Positions 1 to 6,702 are shown, numbered from the stretch's first letter. The stretch: 36,422 nt of DNA from Clostridia bacterium (GCA_017630915.1 JAGBUH010000237.1:1-36422), one strand, 5' to 3'. The notes: generated by a model from the sequence alone, not told the origin. Made by a program: numbers and translations.

Positions 1-54
1 CGGACTCGTCACAATACCGGTCATCTCTTGATCTTTTATTGTTAAATAAATCAT
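1..54 (-). CDS. 5' end of the collagen-like baseplate/fibre gene (continues at 36422)
   Basis: These bases encode the first 18 codons of the tail gene whose remainder lies at the right end of the window. The ATG is the complement of 52-54 and is preceded on the minus strand by an AGGCGGTG-type ribosome binding site 7 bases away. The reading begins MIYLTIKDQEMTGIV and, when bases 1-7 are overlapped with 36416-36422, continues into the frame at 36415 without a stop. Without that overlap the frame breaks within about 20 codons. See the entry at 34853-36422 for the product. Confidence 0.85.
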   Translation of the reverse strand, partial: MIYLTIKDQEMTGIVTSP

Positions 55-301
55 CTTTTTTTCACCGCCTTTTATATCCAATTTTTCACAAGCCCGCAAA
101 CGCGCTAATAGAGCCATTTTCGGCTTTTTAGGGACTTTTCACTACAAAGAGGGCCCCTTGCCCCGGTATCCCCTTAGAGCTAAATACTTTTTTGACCACC
201 CCTAAGCCTCTACGTTTGCGTACAATCAATTTAAATTCTTTCCGCGACTAATTACACTACCCGAAACATGAACGCTTTAAAACGCAAATACGCCCCTCAT
301 A
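55..301. other. Non-coding gap with C/G tracts; possible packaging (cos) region
   Basis: I see no convincing gene between the HNH gene and the baseplate/fibre gene. Read on the minus strand it has runs of four Gs at 202-199, 173-170, 164-161 and 157-154, and another at 296-293, which is unusual in this AT-rich genome. In many cos-type siphophages the HNH gene, cos and terminase genes are neighbours, so this is the most likely place for a cohesive-end site. That role is inference; no known cos consensus was recognised. Confidence 0.3.
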
Positions 302-685
302 CTACATACCAAATCGTCCATGCTCTTTATTATGACATCGAGCACAAACATTCAATAGATTAGTATAGTCGAGACGACGCTCCCATCCGGTCGGTGTCTG
401 TATCGGATCGACATGGTGAACCTCGGTCGCGATGGCTTTGCAGCGCTCGCACTTGTAACCATGATCCGCCATGTACTTACTCGATAACATTCGCCACTCG
501 GGAGAGTTATAAAAGCGTACATATTTTTTATCACGCTTAGTCGCGTCGTACTTCTTATTAGCGCGGCGATTAACAATAACCGCTCGCGCCTCCTTCTCTT
601 GTGTAACCACTTCAACACAAGCGTCACAATATGTGGCTGGGTATACCACTACCCCCCTACATCTACGACACATCTTTAATATCAT
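302..685 (-). CDS. HNH endonuclease (terminase-associated type)
   Basis: This is a 127-residue HNH nuclease. The chosen ATG (685) has a GGAGGTGTATAT leader ending in a perfect Shine-Dalgarno; the frame stays open further upstream, but that stretch translates a transcription terminator and is unlikely to be coding. Two CxxC pairs sit near the N-terminus (MCRRC, CDAC). The C-terminal half carries CERC, the HHVD catalytic motif and a final CxxCH, the classic zinc-held beta-beta-alpha metal fold. In HK97-like and other cos phages an HNH protein next to the terminase is needed for efficient DNA cleavage at packaging. Here it opens the late operon, but two receptor-binding genes and one small gene separate it from TerS. 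A homing role is the alternative. Confidence 0.85.
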   Translation of the reverse strand: MILKMCRRCRGVVVYPATYCDACVEVVTQEKEARAVIVNRRANKKYDATKRDKKYVRFYNSPEWRMLSSKYMADHGYKCERCKAIATEVHHVDPIQTPTGWERRLDYTNLLNVCARCHNKEHGRFGM

Positions 686-717
686 ATATACACCTCCTCT
701 ATCCGGATAATGATCGC

Positions 718-745
718 AAAAAAAGACGCCTCGATTGAGACGCCT
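718..745 (-). terminator. Rho-independent terminator of the early operon
   Basis: On the minus strand AGGCGTCTC and GAGGCGTCT pair (9 bp, two G-U pairs) around an AATC loop and are followed by seven Ts. It lies downstream of the ArpU-like gene and just upstream of the HNH ribosome binding site, so it separates early from late genes. Its arms are almost identical to those of the terminator at 13447-13475. Confidence 0.75.
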
Positions 746-755
746 GTTCTTTACG

Positions 756-845
756 ACAAGGAGGTTACAAATGAAGAATTCGTTTGTGACCTTGTGGCAC
801 ATTATATTTATACATCGAATCCGCGCTATTGTTCAACATTATTAG
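756..845 (+). other. Leader hairpin overlapping a possible 24-codon plus-strand ORF
   Basis: An imperfect hairpin pairs 756-771 with 783-795. On the plus strand its 5' arm contains a perfect AAGGAGG (758-764) six bases before an ATG at 771, and the 3' arm would sequester that site. The ORF runs to a TAG at 843-845 and has a hydrophobic, basic peptide core (LWHIIFIHRIRAIV). A longer plus-strand frame, 710-886, also stays open. On the minus strand the same hairpin would sit in the leader before the terminator. Coding status is doubtful. Confidence 0.25.
807..836 (-). promoter_or_regulatory. Possible late-operon promoter
   Basis: Minus-strand TTGAAC (836-831) and TATAAA (812-807) are separated by 18 bases. 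A transcript from here would run through the hairpin at 756-795 and the terminator at 718-745 before reaching the HNH gene. Late expression might therefore depend on read-through or antitermination. The match is only moderate. Confidence 0.25.
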
Positions 846-863
846 ACACGATTACCTATTATC

Positions 864-1316
864 CTAATATTCACGTGGTATATTAAATTCATCTAACGCT
901 AACCGATGTAATACACCCATGTGCGAATTGCTGTAATGTAATTTACTTGCTATTTCCTCGAGTGTTAGTCCATCGATATATTTAAGACTCAATATAACAC
1001 TCAACCGATCATCGTCCATTGAATCGATAGCATTTTCAATTTGCCGTTTCTTCTCGTATGCTTCTTTTAGCTTTTCATTAATATCGTTACTTAGCTCCTC
1101 CTTATCACCAATTAAATCGACCGTATCTTTACCTTTTCCGCCTTTCGGCATATCGGAGATGATTGACCGACGCATTGCATACAACCGGTCGTCAAGTCTC
1201 GCGAGTCTTTCCTCCAAAACGTCGATCTTTTCAATGGCCCAACGATAGCCATTCAAAAATATAGTCTTTTCGGATCGACTAACATCCGCTCTATTTTTTA
1301 CCGCGTCAATCATCAT
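864..1316 (-). CDS. ArpU/DUF1492-like late transcription regulator
   Basis: This 150-residue protein has a charged, coiled-coil middle (about 30-60 and 75-110). Its C-terminal helix-turn-helix resembles sigma-70 region 4 (SLKYIDGLTLEEIASKLHYS, about 117-136). Phage proteins with this architecture (ArpU, RinA, DUF1492) sit at the end of the early region and activate late genes. The position is as expected: last gene of the early operon, immediately before its terminator and the first late gene. A GAGGGGGT ribosome binding site precedes two adjacent ATGs. The assignment rests on HTH form, length and position. Confidence 0.7.
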   Translation of the reverse strand: MMIDAVKNRADVSRSEKTIFLNGYRWAIEKIDVLEERLARLDDRLYAMRRSIISDMPKGGKGKDTVDLIGDKEELSNDINEKLKEAYEKKRQIENAIDSMDDDRLSVILSLKYIDGLTLEEIASKLHYSNSHMGVLHRLALDEFNIPREY

Positions 1317-1358
1317 TATGTACCCCCTCGATTTTATCTATTGTTTTTCGTCATCAAA

Positions 1359-1544
1359 TCACACATCAACCGGAACGCGTTCCCGTTTGTATATGAACAT
1401 CTTCGGTTGACAACTATACGTACTCGTTTCTTGTGATTTTTTCGCAACTTTTTTTAACACATCCAAATCATAAGTATAGTTTATATCCATCTCAAACTCT
1501 GTTACGTCATCACAACCCCTCAATTCAATAATGTATTTACCCAT
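1359..1544 (-). CDS. Small hypothetical protein, 61 aa
   Basis: The ATG at 1544 is chosen because GGAGGG lies six bases upstream; an ATG two codons earlier touches the ribosome binding site. The predicted product starts MGKYIIELRGCDDV and ends with a basic stretch (KMFIYKRERVPVDV). No domain was recognised. It directly follows the Cys-rich gene at 1547-1693, whose 3' end supplies its ribosome binding site, so the two are probably translationally coupled. Confidence 0.65.
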   Translation of the reverse strand: MGKYIIELRGCDDVTEFEMDINYTYDLDVLKKVAKKSQETSTYSCQPKMFIYKRERVPVDV

Positions 1545-1546
1545 CG

Positions 1547-1693
1547 TCATCCCTCCATTTCATCACTTATAAATTTTTGGCAAAACGCATAAATCGCCTT
1601 TTCCACATAAACACCATCCGGAATATTTACCGGATGTAACTCACACGTCTCATTTATACAAGGTCTTTCACAACATGGTTTTAATTTATTCAT
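1547..1693 (-). CDS. Cysteine-rich microprotein, 48 aa
   Basis: The start at 1693 overlaps the end of the FTR-like gene (1686) by eight bases, which suggests translational coupling. The N-terminal half has the pattern CC-x3-C-x4-C (KPCCERPCINETCELH), followed by a helical tail. The cysteine cluster could bind zinc or an iron-sulphur cluster; this is inference. Neighbouring gene 1686-1868 is also rich in cysteine pairs, so the two may act together. I do not recognise a family. Confidence 0.6.
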   Translation of the reverse strand: MNKLKPCCERPCINETCELHPVNIPDGVYVEKAIYAFCQKFISDEMEG

Positions 1694-1868
1694 TTTCGCT
1701 CACCCACAATTTACAACAACATTTCCCGGTCGAAACAAAATCATCACACGGACATTTATTTTCTTCGATCTTTTGAACCTTACACGGACAATAACCATCC
1801 TTTTTCAACAATCCCTCAATAATCAAATCCACGTGTTTACTATCCGGATTTATTTTATAACCTTTCAT
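1686..1868 (-). CDS. Ferredoxin-thioredoxin reductase catalytic-subunit-like protein
   Basis: This 60-residue protein carries CPC-x9-CPC-x8-CCC, with the sequence GYCPCKVQ before the first pair and CKLW after the last. The ferredoxin-thioredoxin reductase catalytic (beta) chain has CPC...CPC...CHC, in which the cysteines hold a 4Fe-4S cluster next to a redox-active disulphide. Bacterial and archaeal homologues are shorter than the plant enzyme, and the N-terminal segment with a helix ending in GLLKKDGY fits that group. By family knowledge it would pass electrons to a thioredoxin- or glutaredoxin-like partner; none is visible in this genome, so the partner is presumably a host protein. A GGGGGTGA ribosome binding site precedes the ATG. 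Confidence 0.65.
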   Translation of the reverse strand: MKGYKINPDSKHVDLIIEGLLKKDGYCPCKVQKIEENKCPCDDFVSTGKCCCKLWVSENE

Positions 1869-1881
1869 AATCTCACCCCCA

Positions 1882-2022
1882 TTAATCCCAAATCATAATA
1901 ATGTAAATACACAATATATGTATCGATACACATTTCGACCAACTACCCAACACTCCATCATCTATCTCAATACTTAACGGTAACGCAAACTCAAACGGTG
2001 AAATTCCACTCGAAATTCTCAT
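1882..2022 (-). CDS. Small hypothetical protein with hydrophobic C-terminus, 46 aa
   Basis: This gene fills most of the gap between 1868 and 2079. The ATG at 2022 follows an AGGGTGA ribosome binding site six bases away. The product begins MRISSGISPFEF and ends in a hydrophobic stretch (SIHILCIYIIMIW) that could be a membrane segment. No family was recognised. Its stop lies just upstream of the ribosome binding site of the FTR-like gene. The small size leaves some doubt. Confidence 0.5.
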   Translation of the reverse strand: MRISSGISPFEFALPLSIEIDDGVLGSWSKCVSIHILCIYIIMIWD

Positions 2023-2078
2023 ATGTATCACCCTTTCATAAAAATTAAGGTTCGGGGGTATATTTCAACCCCCATAAA

Positions 2079-2282
2079 TTAGGTTTCACGAATCACATGA
2101 CGATATTGTTGTGTCATTTCAAAAATCTTATCGTCCAACTCTGCACAACATCCGGAAACCGTCGCCCTACTAATGGCATGAAGATAACCAATTTGAACAC
2201 CAAACTCAAATTTGGTGATCGGGTGATGTTCTTCAATCACCTTTAGCAACGCTCTTTGCAATTCCATCTCATACGACCTCAT
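2079..2282 (-). CDS. Hypothetical protein, 67 aa
   Basis: The product starts MRSYEMELQRALLKVIEEHH and is mostly helical, with a Cys-Cys pair (GCCAELDD) near the middle. It has an AGGACGTG-type ribosome binding site. The length and early-operon position fit the many small accessory proteins of temperate phages. The pattern ATVSGCCAELDDK could suggest a small HTH-like fold, but that is weak. Confidence 0.6.
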   Translation of the reverse strand: MRSYEMELQRALLKVIEEHHPITKFEFGVQIGYLHAISRATVSGCCAELDDKIFEMTQQYRHVIRET

Positions 2283-2359
2283 GTTTTACACGTCCTTTCT
2301 TTTTTGTCTGTCAACTAACGACCAACGACCATTTTTTATAAATTAACATTCTTATGTAG

Positions 2360-2641
2360 TTAACATTTTCCTTTTAAACTTTTAATAAAGTTTATACCTA
2401 CTTCTTCGTAACACATTGTCTCCAAATCATGTACATCAATATGACCACTTCTTAAACAATCCATTGTTACTTTAATCTTATCGAAAACCTTTCGAATAAT
2501 ATCTCGGTCAATTCCTTCACAATATAACGCGTCACAAACACTCAATGTGTAATAATGTATATAATCACCCGTTGTGATTGTTGGCGCTAATCCATTCACA
2601 TCACCGTGTTTTTGTAACCTTCTTCGCTCTGCTCGATTCAT
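2360..2641 (-). CDS. Hypothetical protein, 93 aa
   Basis: The N-terminus MNRAERRRLQKHG is a basic opening often seen in phage proteins. The rest is acidic to neutral, with three central and C-terminal cysteines. It begins right beside the AT-rich repeat region (2642-2976) and so is the first gene downstream of the putative origin in the direction of early transcription. A link with origin function is possible only by position. No recognised domain. Confidence 0.65.
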   Translation of the reverse strand: MNRAERRRLQKHGDVNGLAPTITTGDYIHYYTLSVCDALYCEGIDRDIIRKVFDKIKVTMDCLRSGHIDVHDLETMCYEEVGINFIKSLKGKC

Positions 2642-2976
2642 CGTTATTCACACCCCTTTTTAATCTCATAACAAAATAACAAAAAAAAGTGCCCAAATCT
2701 TATATACATTTTATTTTTTATATTTTTTCTCTATATATTATATATTTATATATATTTTTCTTAAGAATAAAGAAAAGAATATGTTATATGTTATATAGGG
2801 GTTTAAAGTTAGTATTTGAGCCATTTTTTTCATAACAAAATGTAAAATCGGTTTTGTTATGATTTTGTTATGAACGAGGTTTCTGTTATGACATTTTTTT
2901 ACATAACAAAAACCGTCGATTTCATAACAGAATTAAAATGTGCATTTTGTTATGTTTTTGTTATGAGTTTTTTCGA
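2642..2976. other. AT-rich intergenic region; putative replication origin
   Basis: This 335-base gap separates the primase-helicase gene from the next small gene. It has two parts: an extreme A/T stretch (about 2700-2790, long TATATA runs) and a cluster of short repeats (2831-2965). An AT-rich unwinding element beside iterons, next to a primase-helicase, is the usual layout of a phage or plasmid origin. I found no credible gene here; a plus-strand frame starting at 2870 is mostly antisense to the primase-helicase gene. Confidence 0.55.
2831..2965. repeat. Iteron cluster, consensus TTTTGTTATG in both orientations
   Basis: Eight copies lie in 135 bases. Plus-strand orientation: 2852-2861, 2863-2872, 2881-2890 (one mismatch), 2945-2954 and 2956-2965. 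Reverse orientation (CATAACAAAA): 2831-2840, 2902-2911 and 2923-2932 (one mismatch). A ninth reverse copy lies at 2667-2676 on the far side of the AT-rich stretch. Two pairs are tandem with an 11-base period, which places copies on one face of the helix. This is characteristic of initiator-binding iterons; operator sites are the alternative. Confidence 0.7.
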
Positions 2977-4905
2977 TCATATATTTTCAATTGACGCTCT
3001 AAAATATCTCTTTTTTGTCGTGAAATCTTGTCGCGTTTTATCGTCTAACTTGAATTTATCTTTTAACTCTTTAAAGAATGTTTTCTTGCCTGTTATTTGT
3101 TTGATATTCGATAGTCGACACCAATTCGTGAAATCTGTATAAAGTTCGTCCGTCGGTTTACCACAAACGTCCACGATTGTCAACTCGACCTCGTCGATCC
3201 AACTTAACGTATTAGAATTTTCAATTTTGTATTCTTCCATCGCCTCTTTAACGATCTCCGGCTCGGTGAATTTTTTGTTTTTCATGAGTCGTCGCGCTCC
3301 GGCGATTGCGAGATTTAATAAATACGACATCGCCTCATCTGTGAAAATCTTATCTTTAATTAACGGATCATAATCCGCGTCGTGTACACTAAACACCGCA
3401 TTGAACGGAATCAATGTCCATCGACGATAGAATCCCAATGTTTTATCGTTCGCCGATCTCGGAATTTCATTACATGAGTAAATATGTTTCGCATACGGCG
3501 CGAGGTCGAACGGTCGCTCTCCTTTACGCTGCACCAATACACTATTTCCCGAAAATAATTTCTTTAATAGTCCCGTGTCACCCATCGATTTATTGTTAAC
3601 ATCATCACCGATGTTCGCGAGCTTGTGTTCTAATTCCGCCGTCTCGAATTTGCCTGTCACTTTATCAAGTTCGATCGACACGTAATTTCGCGAGCCGATA
3701 AATTTCTTTATTAAATCGAGAATCGTCGACTTGCCATTTGAACCGCTACCATACAACATGAATCCTTTTTGATAATCACAATGTTTGATTAAGCAATACC
3801 CCAACATTTCCTCAAATAAGTCCATAACCTCTCTATCGCATAAGAATACTCGGTTTAACATCTTATCTAAATCCACGCAATACGCCGACGGATCATATTT
3901 AACAGGTATACGATCAAACTCAATCGCCTCCGGTGTAAATGTTAAAAGTTTGTTGGCTCTCAAATCGAATCGTGTATTAATTAAATTGATAACGTACGGA
4001 TCGGCCTTGATATCAGATTGGTTCATGTGTGTTTTGATTCGGATATACGCTAAAACCTCCGCGCGCTGTCGTTGTAATATCGTTGGAAATATTTCGATCA
4101 TTTTGTTTTCAATAATTCGCTCGTCCTGTTGGTAATATCCGTCCTCATAAATGTAGAGTTGACCATTCACCGTAATTATGTTAAAGAGACTGATTAACTC
4201 GTCGCCGAATGTGTTATGTGAAAATTTTTCAAGTCGCTCCGCGCGTTGCTGCTCGATCTCCTCGTCGGACTTAAACGCCTCGTCGCGTAAAATCGTATTG
4301 ATTTCGTTTTCCGATAACGGTTGAGCGAATACGAAATCATTAATAATGTGGATCGCGTCGCGAATTGCGTCTCTTGTCATCCCCTTTGATTGAAGATATA
4401 CTATATAATTAAATAGTTCTTGATTACGACCGTCACCGTCTTTCATACCTTTAAACATGAATTGCTTACCAGGTTGAGCGATTGGACGTAACCATTCCGG
4501 AACCGTTTGGATCTCGTCGACTTTACATTGACGAACCCATTCTCTCATTTGACCGTCCTTTTTAACAACCACATACGCATTTTTGGAATGAGACTTACAA
4601 TCCGAATAAATACCGATTGCGAGTCGTGTCTTTTTGAAACATTTCCACGGCTCCTCGGATCTAAACCAAAAATGATATCCTCTTGTTGTTTTCATAACCT
4701 TACATTTAAGATCAAGCGACTCGACGATTTTTAACATTATTTCCGAATCGGACACCGTGTCGAAATCTAAAACGATAAATGGTTGTGGAACGATTAACCC
4801 GATATTATCGTGATCCTTCACCTCGTCCCATGACTTAGCACCGACACCGTCTTTGAATTTGTGAGTCGCTTGTTTTTGGTCGTTCAAAATAATGTAACCA
4901 CTCAT
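2977..4905 (-). CDS. Primase-helicase (prim-pol plus SF3/D5-type helicase)
   Basis: The 642-residue product has an N-terminal primase-polymerase-like domain: LDFDT near 45-49 is the acidic metal motif and TRGYHFWF near 73-80 the downstream motif. After a linker follows a D5/superfamily 3 helicase with Walker A GSGSNGKST at about 385-393, GDDVN downstream and a sensor-like CNEIP. Such proteins unwind phage DNA and lay primers at the fork. The ATG at 4905 is preferred because GGAGG lies eight bases upstream; an ATG at 4920 overlaps the previous stop codon. The gene ends 12 bases before the last iteron, suggesting that it, or a partner, acts at that origin. Confidence 0.85.
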   Translation of the reverse strand: MSGYIILNDQKQATHKFKDGVGAKSWDEVKDHDNIGLIVPQPFIVLDFDTVSDSEIMLKIVESLDLKCKVMKTTRGYHFWFRSEEPWKCFKKTRLAIGIYSDCKSHSKNAYVVVKKDGQMREWVRQCKVDEIQTVPEWLRPIAQPGKQFMFKGMKDGDGRNQELFNYIVYLQSKGMTRDAIRDAIHIINDFVFAQPLSENEINTILRDEAFKSDEEIEQQRAERLEKFSHNTFGDELISLFNIITVNGQLYIYEDGYYQQDERIIENKMIEIFPTILQRQRAEVLAYIRIKTHMNQSDIKADPYVINLINTRFDLRANKLLTFTPEAIEFDRIPVKYDPSAYCVDLDKMLNRVFLCDREVMDLFEEMLGYCLIKHCDYQKGFMLYGSGSNGKSTILDLIKKFIGSRNYVSIELDKVTGKFETAELEHKLANIGDDVNNKSMGDTGLLKKLFSGNSVLVQRKGERPFDLAPYAKHIYSCNEIPRSANDKTLGFYRRWTLIPFNAVFSVHDADYDPLIKDKIFTDEAMSYLLNLAIAGARRLMKNKKFTEPEIVKEAMEEYKIENSNTLSWIDEVELTIVDVCGKPTDELYTDFTNWCRLSNIKQITGKKTFFKELKDKFKLDDKTRQDFTTKKRYFRASIENI

Positions 4906-4919
4906 ACATAAAACCTCCA

Positions 4920-5261
4920 TTAACTATTTGCCATGTTCCAATCTAACCAATCATACAAGTCACCGGCGGTCGGGATTTTGATAACCTGTTCCGATGTTTC
5001 CGCCTCGTAAACTTCTTTATAAAATCTATGAACCACCGGTGGAGTCTTGATGTAAAACTCTTTCTTGTCACCCGAATCAAACAACCACCAACGAATCCAT
5101 TGCTCGTCGTCCTCAAACTCGATCTCAAGCGCCTCGACGATTTTATCGATTTGGTCCATTCCAAAATCGACACTTTCGCCCAAAAATCCATTGAAATTTC
5201 GTGACAATTTCACAAACTCATCGAGCGCGTCGACGATCTTTACAAATGTTTCTTTTTCCAT
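4920..5261 (-). CDS. Hypothetical acidic protein, 113 aa
   Basis: Acidic, helical protein with two predicted N-terminal helices (VKIVDALDEFVKLSRNF; IDKIVEALEIEFEDDE) and a C-terminal segment rich in tryptophan and tyrosine. Its stop overlaps the start region of the primase-helicase gene, and it shares the replication operon, so a replication-accessory role is possible by position only. The frame is well defined by an AGAGGTGAT ribosome binding site. No family recognised. Confidence 0.7.
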   Translation of the reverse strand: MEKETFVKIVDALDEFVKLSRNFNGFLGESVDFGMDQIDKIVEALEIEFEDDEQWIRWWLFDSGDKKEFYIKTPPVVHRFYKEVYEAETSEQVIKIPTAGDLYDWLDWNMANS

Positions 5262-5272
5262 CTAAATCACCT

Positions 5273-5461
5273 CTAACCTAATAACACCGCGAATTTGATA
5301 ATCTCAAACGCGAGCACGTTCAACATCACACAACCGGTGAATGTACCCGCGAATTTTAATCCTTTAAATTGACGGTCGATTATGTAATCAATCCATAACC
5401 ACGACGCGAACATTAATATAAACGCCACGGCTATCAATACAAACCACACGATTTTCTCCAC
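5273..5461 (-). CDS. Small membrane protein, 62 aa, two TM helices
   Basis: Residues about 5-27 (VWFVLIAVAFILMFASWLWI) and 38-60 form two hydrophobic helices separated by a short charged loop (DYIIDRQFKGLKF). The start codon overlaps the end of the MazG-like gene at 5461, so the pair is probably translationally coupled. It sits among replication genes, not with the lysis genes, so I do not call it a holin. Superinfection exclusion or membrane anchoring are untested possibilities. Confidence 0.65.
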   Translation of the reverse strand: MEKIVWFVLIAVAFILMFASWLWIDYIIDRQFKGLKFAGTFTGCVMLNVLAFEIIKFAVLLG

Positions 5462-5751
5462 TATGGTTTCGCCTCCTTCATTCGTCCGAGCTCTCTCACT
5501 ATCTTTCCATTCTCAAAGGTCTCGAAATCGAAACCTTCGATTAATATCTTTAATTGTTTAATCATGATCTCGACGTCGACGATTTCCTCTCCAACTTGCG
5601 CGAGATAATATGTATCGAACCCGTCGTCTTTGTTTCCGTATCGCTTATATTTTTGAATCGCCAAAATCAATTCGCTGCACTCCTCAATCGTTTGATCGAG
5701 TTGTGCGTCGAGTCCATGATGTAACGCGATCTCGTTTAGTCGTTTATCCAT
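5461..5751 (-). CDS. MazG-like nucleotide pyrophosphohydrolase
   Basis: A 96-residue all-helical protein with the MazG/dUTPase-like metal signature: EECSE (E23, E24, E27) in the first helix and EEIVD (E55, E56, D59) in the next. Members of this superfamily hydrolyse NTPs or dNTPs to the monophosphate and pyrophosphate. In phages they adjust nucleotide pools or remove alarmone-like signals. Length is that of a single MazG-like domain. It overlaps the zinc-ribbon gene upstream and the membrane gene downstream. The substrate cannot be read from sequence. Confidence 0.8.
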   Translation of the reverse strand: MDKRLNEIALHHGLDAQLDQTIEECSELILAIQKYKRYGNKDDGFDTYYLAQVGEEIVDVEIMIKQLKILIEGFDFETFENGKIVRELGRMKEAKP

Positions 5752-6086
5752 AAACTTTTGACCTCTCTCCTTTTTCTAAATTTAATGCTAATCTCTTTAC
5801 ACTTTGGATCACCACACACGGTTTTGTTGTGTTTGGATATTTCAAATTCTTTACCACATACCCGACATTCTCTTTTCTTAATAATCGGTAACGGTAATTC
5901 CGGATAATGGTCACGCTCGTTATCCTCGAATCTGTCACACTCGAAAACCAATATGTGATTTTTACGTTTTCGTTCGATATATGTAAGCTCGTAATCTTTC
6001 ACAAATTCACACATAACACCGGCGTTGACCGGACATTGCATATAGTGTTCACAATCCATACACAAATATTTTTTATCGATGTCCAT
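5736..6086 (-). CDS. Double zinc-binding protein, 116 aa
   Basis: The ATG at 6086 is chosen because GGGGGAGA lies just upstream, inside the preceding HTH gene. The N-terminus has a cysteine cluster (CMDCEHYMQC, then MC), and the C-terminal third has CRVCGKEF followed by CGDPKC, a zinc ribbon, and then a basic tail (KFRKRREVK). The basic end suggests nucleic-acid binding. The C-terminal ribbon resembles those in small phage and transposon accessory proteins. The gene overlaps its neighbours on both sides, so it belongs to a tightly coupled run. Confidence 0.65.
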   Translation of the reverse strand: MDIDKKYLCMDCEHYMQCPVNAGVMCEFVKDYELTYIERKRKNHILVFECDRFEDNERDHYPELPLPIIKKRECRVCGKEFEISKHNKTVCGDPKCKEISIKFRKRREVKSLWIND

Positions 6087-6234
6087 TGTCTCCCCCTTTG
6101 GTCTTGACTTGGTTTCTCCAATTAGTCTCAACCTGTTTGATTCTATCCGGTGAATACCCCGTTATTTGTGCGATTTCAGCGATGCCAAATCCGGACTCCA
6201 ACAACTCTTTTATATTTTCAATAATCGTTTTCAT
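6073..6234 (-). CDS. HTH microprotein, 53 aa
   Basis: GGGAGG precedes the ATG at 6234. The product begins MKTIIENIKELLESG and contains a helix-turn-helix-like segment, GFGIAEIAQITGYSPDRIKQ (about 15-34), with a short basic tail. It overlaps the zinc-binding genes on both sides (17 bases upstream, 14 downstream). It could be a small DNA-binding regulator or adaptor; no target site is evident. The HTH is inferred from helix pattern and the G/A/I spacing. Confidence 0.6.
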   Translation of the reverse strand: MKTIIENIKELLESGFGIAEIAQITGYSPDRIKQVETNWRNQVKTKGGDNGHR

Positions 6235-6406
6235 TGTCTCCCTCCCGTTTGGTCAAATTAGTATCTTTCCAATTATCGCCGCCACCCGCTCGATAGCAAT
6301 TGTAACGGCAATACCATTTTGATCCTCGTTTATACATCCAACTCGGATTCGATATAAATAACCGACCGCAAATTGGACATTTCTTAACATCACTCTCGTT
6401 TATCAT
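6218..6406 (-). CDS. Zinc-ribbon protein, 62 aa
   Basis: CPICGRLF at 10-17 and a second pair in WYCRYNCYR at about 31-39 form a four-cysteine zinc ribbon, followed by an acidic/polar tail. It overlaps the VRR-NUC gene by four bases (ATGA-type coupling). Similar ribbons occur in small phage DNA-binding or nuclease-associated proteins. No catalytic motif is seen. Confidence 0.65.
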   Translation of the reverse strand: MINESDVKKCPICGRLFISNPSWMYKRGSKWYCRYNCYRAGGGDNWKDTNLTKREGDNENDY

Positions 6407-6702
6407 TTGTGGACCTCCTTTTCAACACACTCGACAAATTCCTCTAATGTGTACGGTGTATAGTGTCGACCTCCGTTTCGTTCGATTCGTATCATATGTA
6501 TATATTGCGCCTTTGACTTTACGTTGTTTCCGACTTTCAATTCAAACGCTACAAATCGGCCATTTATACAGGCGATGAGATCGGGAGCGCCGAGTCCGCT
6601 CCGACCATCACCATATTTGTTGATATAATAAATGTCCTTTTTCTTTAAATACTCGATACACTTCTTTTGTAACGTTGACTCTGATTGTTTTGGATTAGAC
6701 AA
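6403..6702 (-). CDS. VRR-NUC domain nuclease
   Basis: The protein has the VRR-NUC core: GDGRSGLGAPDLI holds the catalytic Asp, and FVAFELKVG supplies the E-x-K of a PD-(D/E)xK fold. Stand-alone VRR-NUC proteins of this size are common in phage replication regions and are related to Holliday-junction or flap nucleases. The start is uncertain: the frame has no ATG near the domain, so I propose a TTG at 6702, which overlaps the end of the SSB-like gene. The frame stays open to 6792, but that part is antisense-like filler inside the upstream gene. It shares the recombination gene block. Confidence 0.8.
   Translation of the reverse strand: MSNPKQSESTLQKKCIEYLKKKDIYYINKYGDGRSGLGAPDLIACINGRFVAFELKVGNNVKSKAQYIHMIRIERNGGRHYTPYTLEEFVECVEKEVHK

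Noticed and set aside
686..802. Longer N-terminus for the HNH gene (start at 802)
   Set aside because: The added segment translates the terminator and has no ribosome binding site; the start at 685 has a perfect one.
710..886. 58-codon plus-strand protein across the early terminator
   Set aside because: Its composition looks protein-like, but no ribosome binding site is seen and it overlaps a terminator and the late-regulator gene; kept only as a note in a finding.
2870..3142. A 90-codon plus-strand frame starting in the iteron region
   Set aside because: Most of it is antisense to the C-terminus of the primase-helicase and its start is built from the repeat units; no ribosome binding site.
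5273..5461. Second holin
   Set aside because: Two membrane helices are present, but the gene is in the early replication operon, far from the lysis genes.
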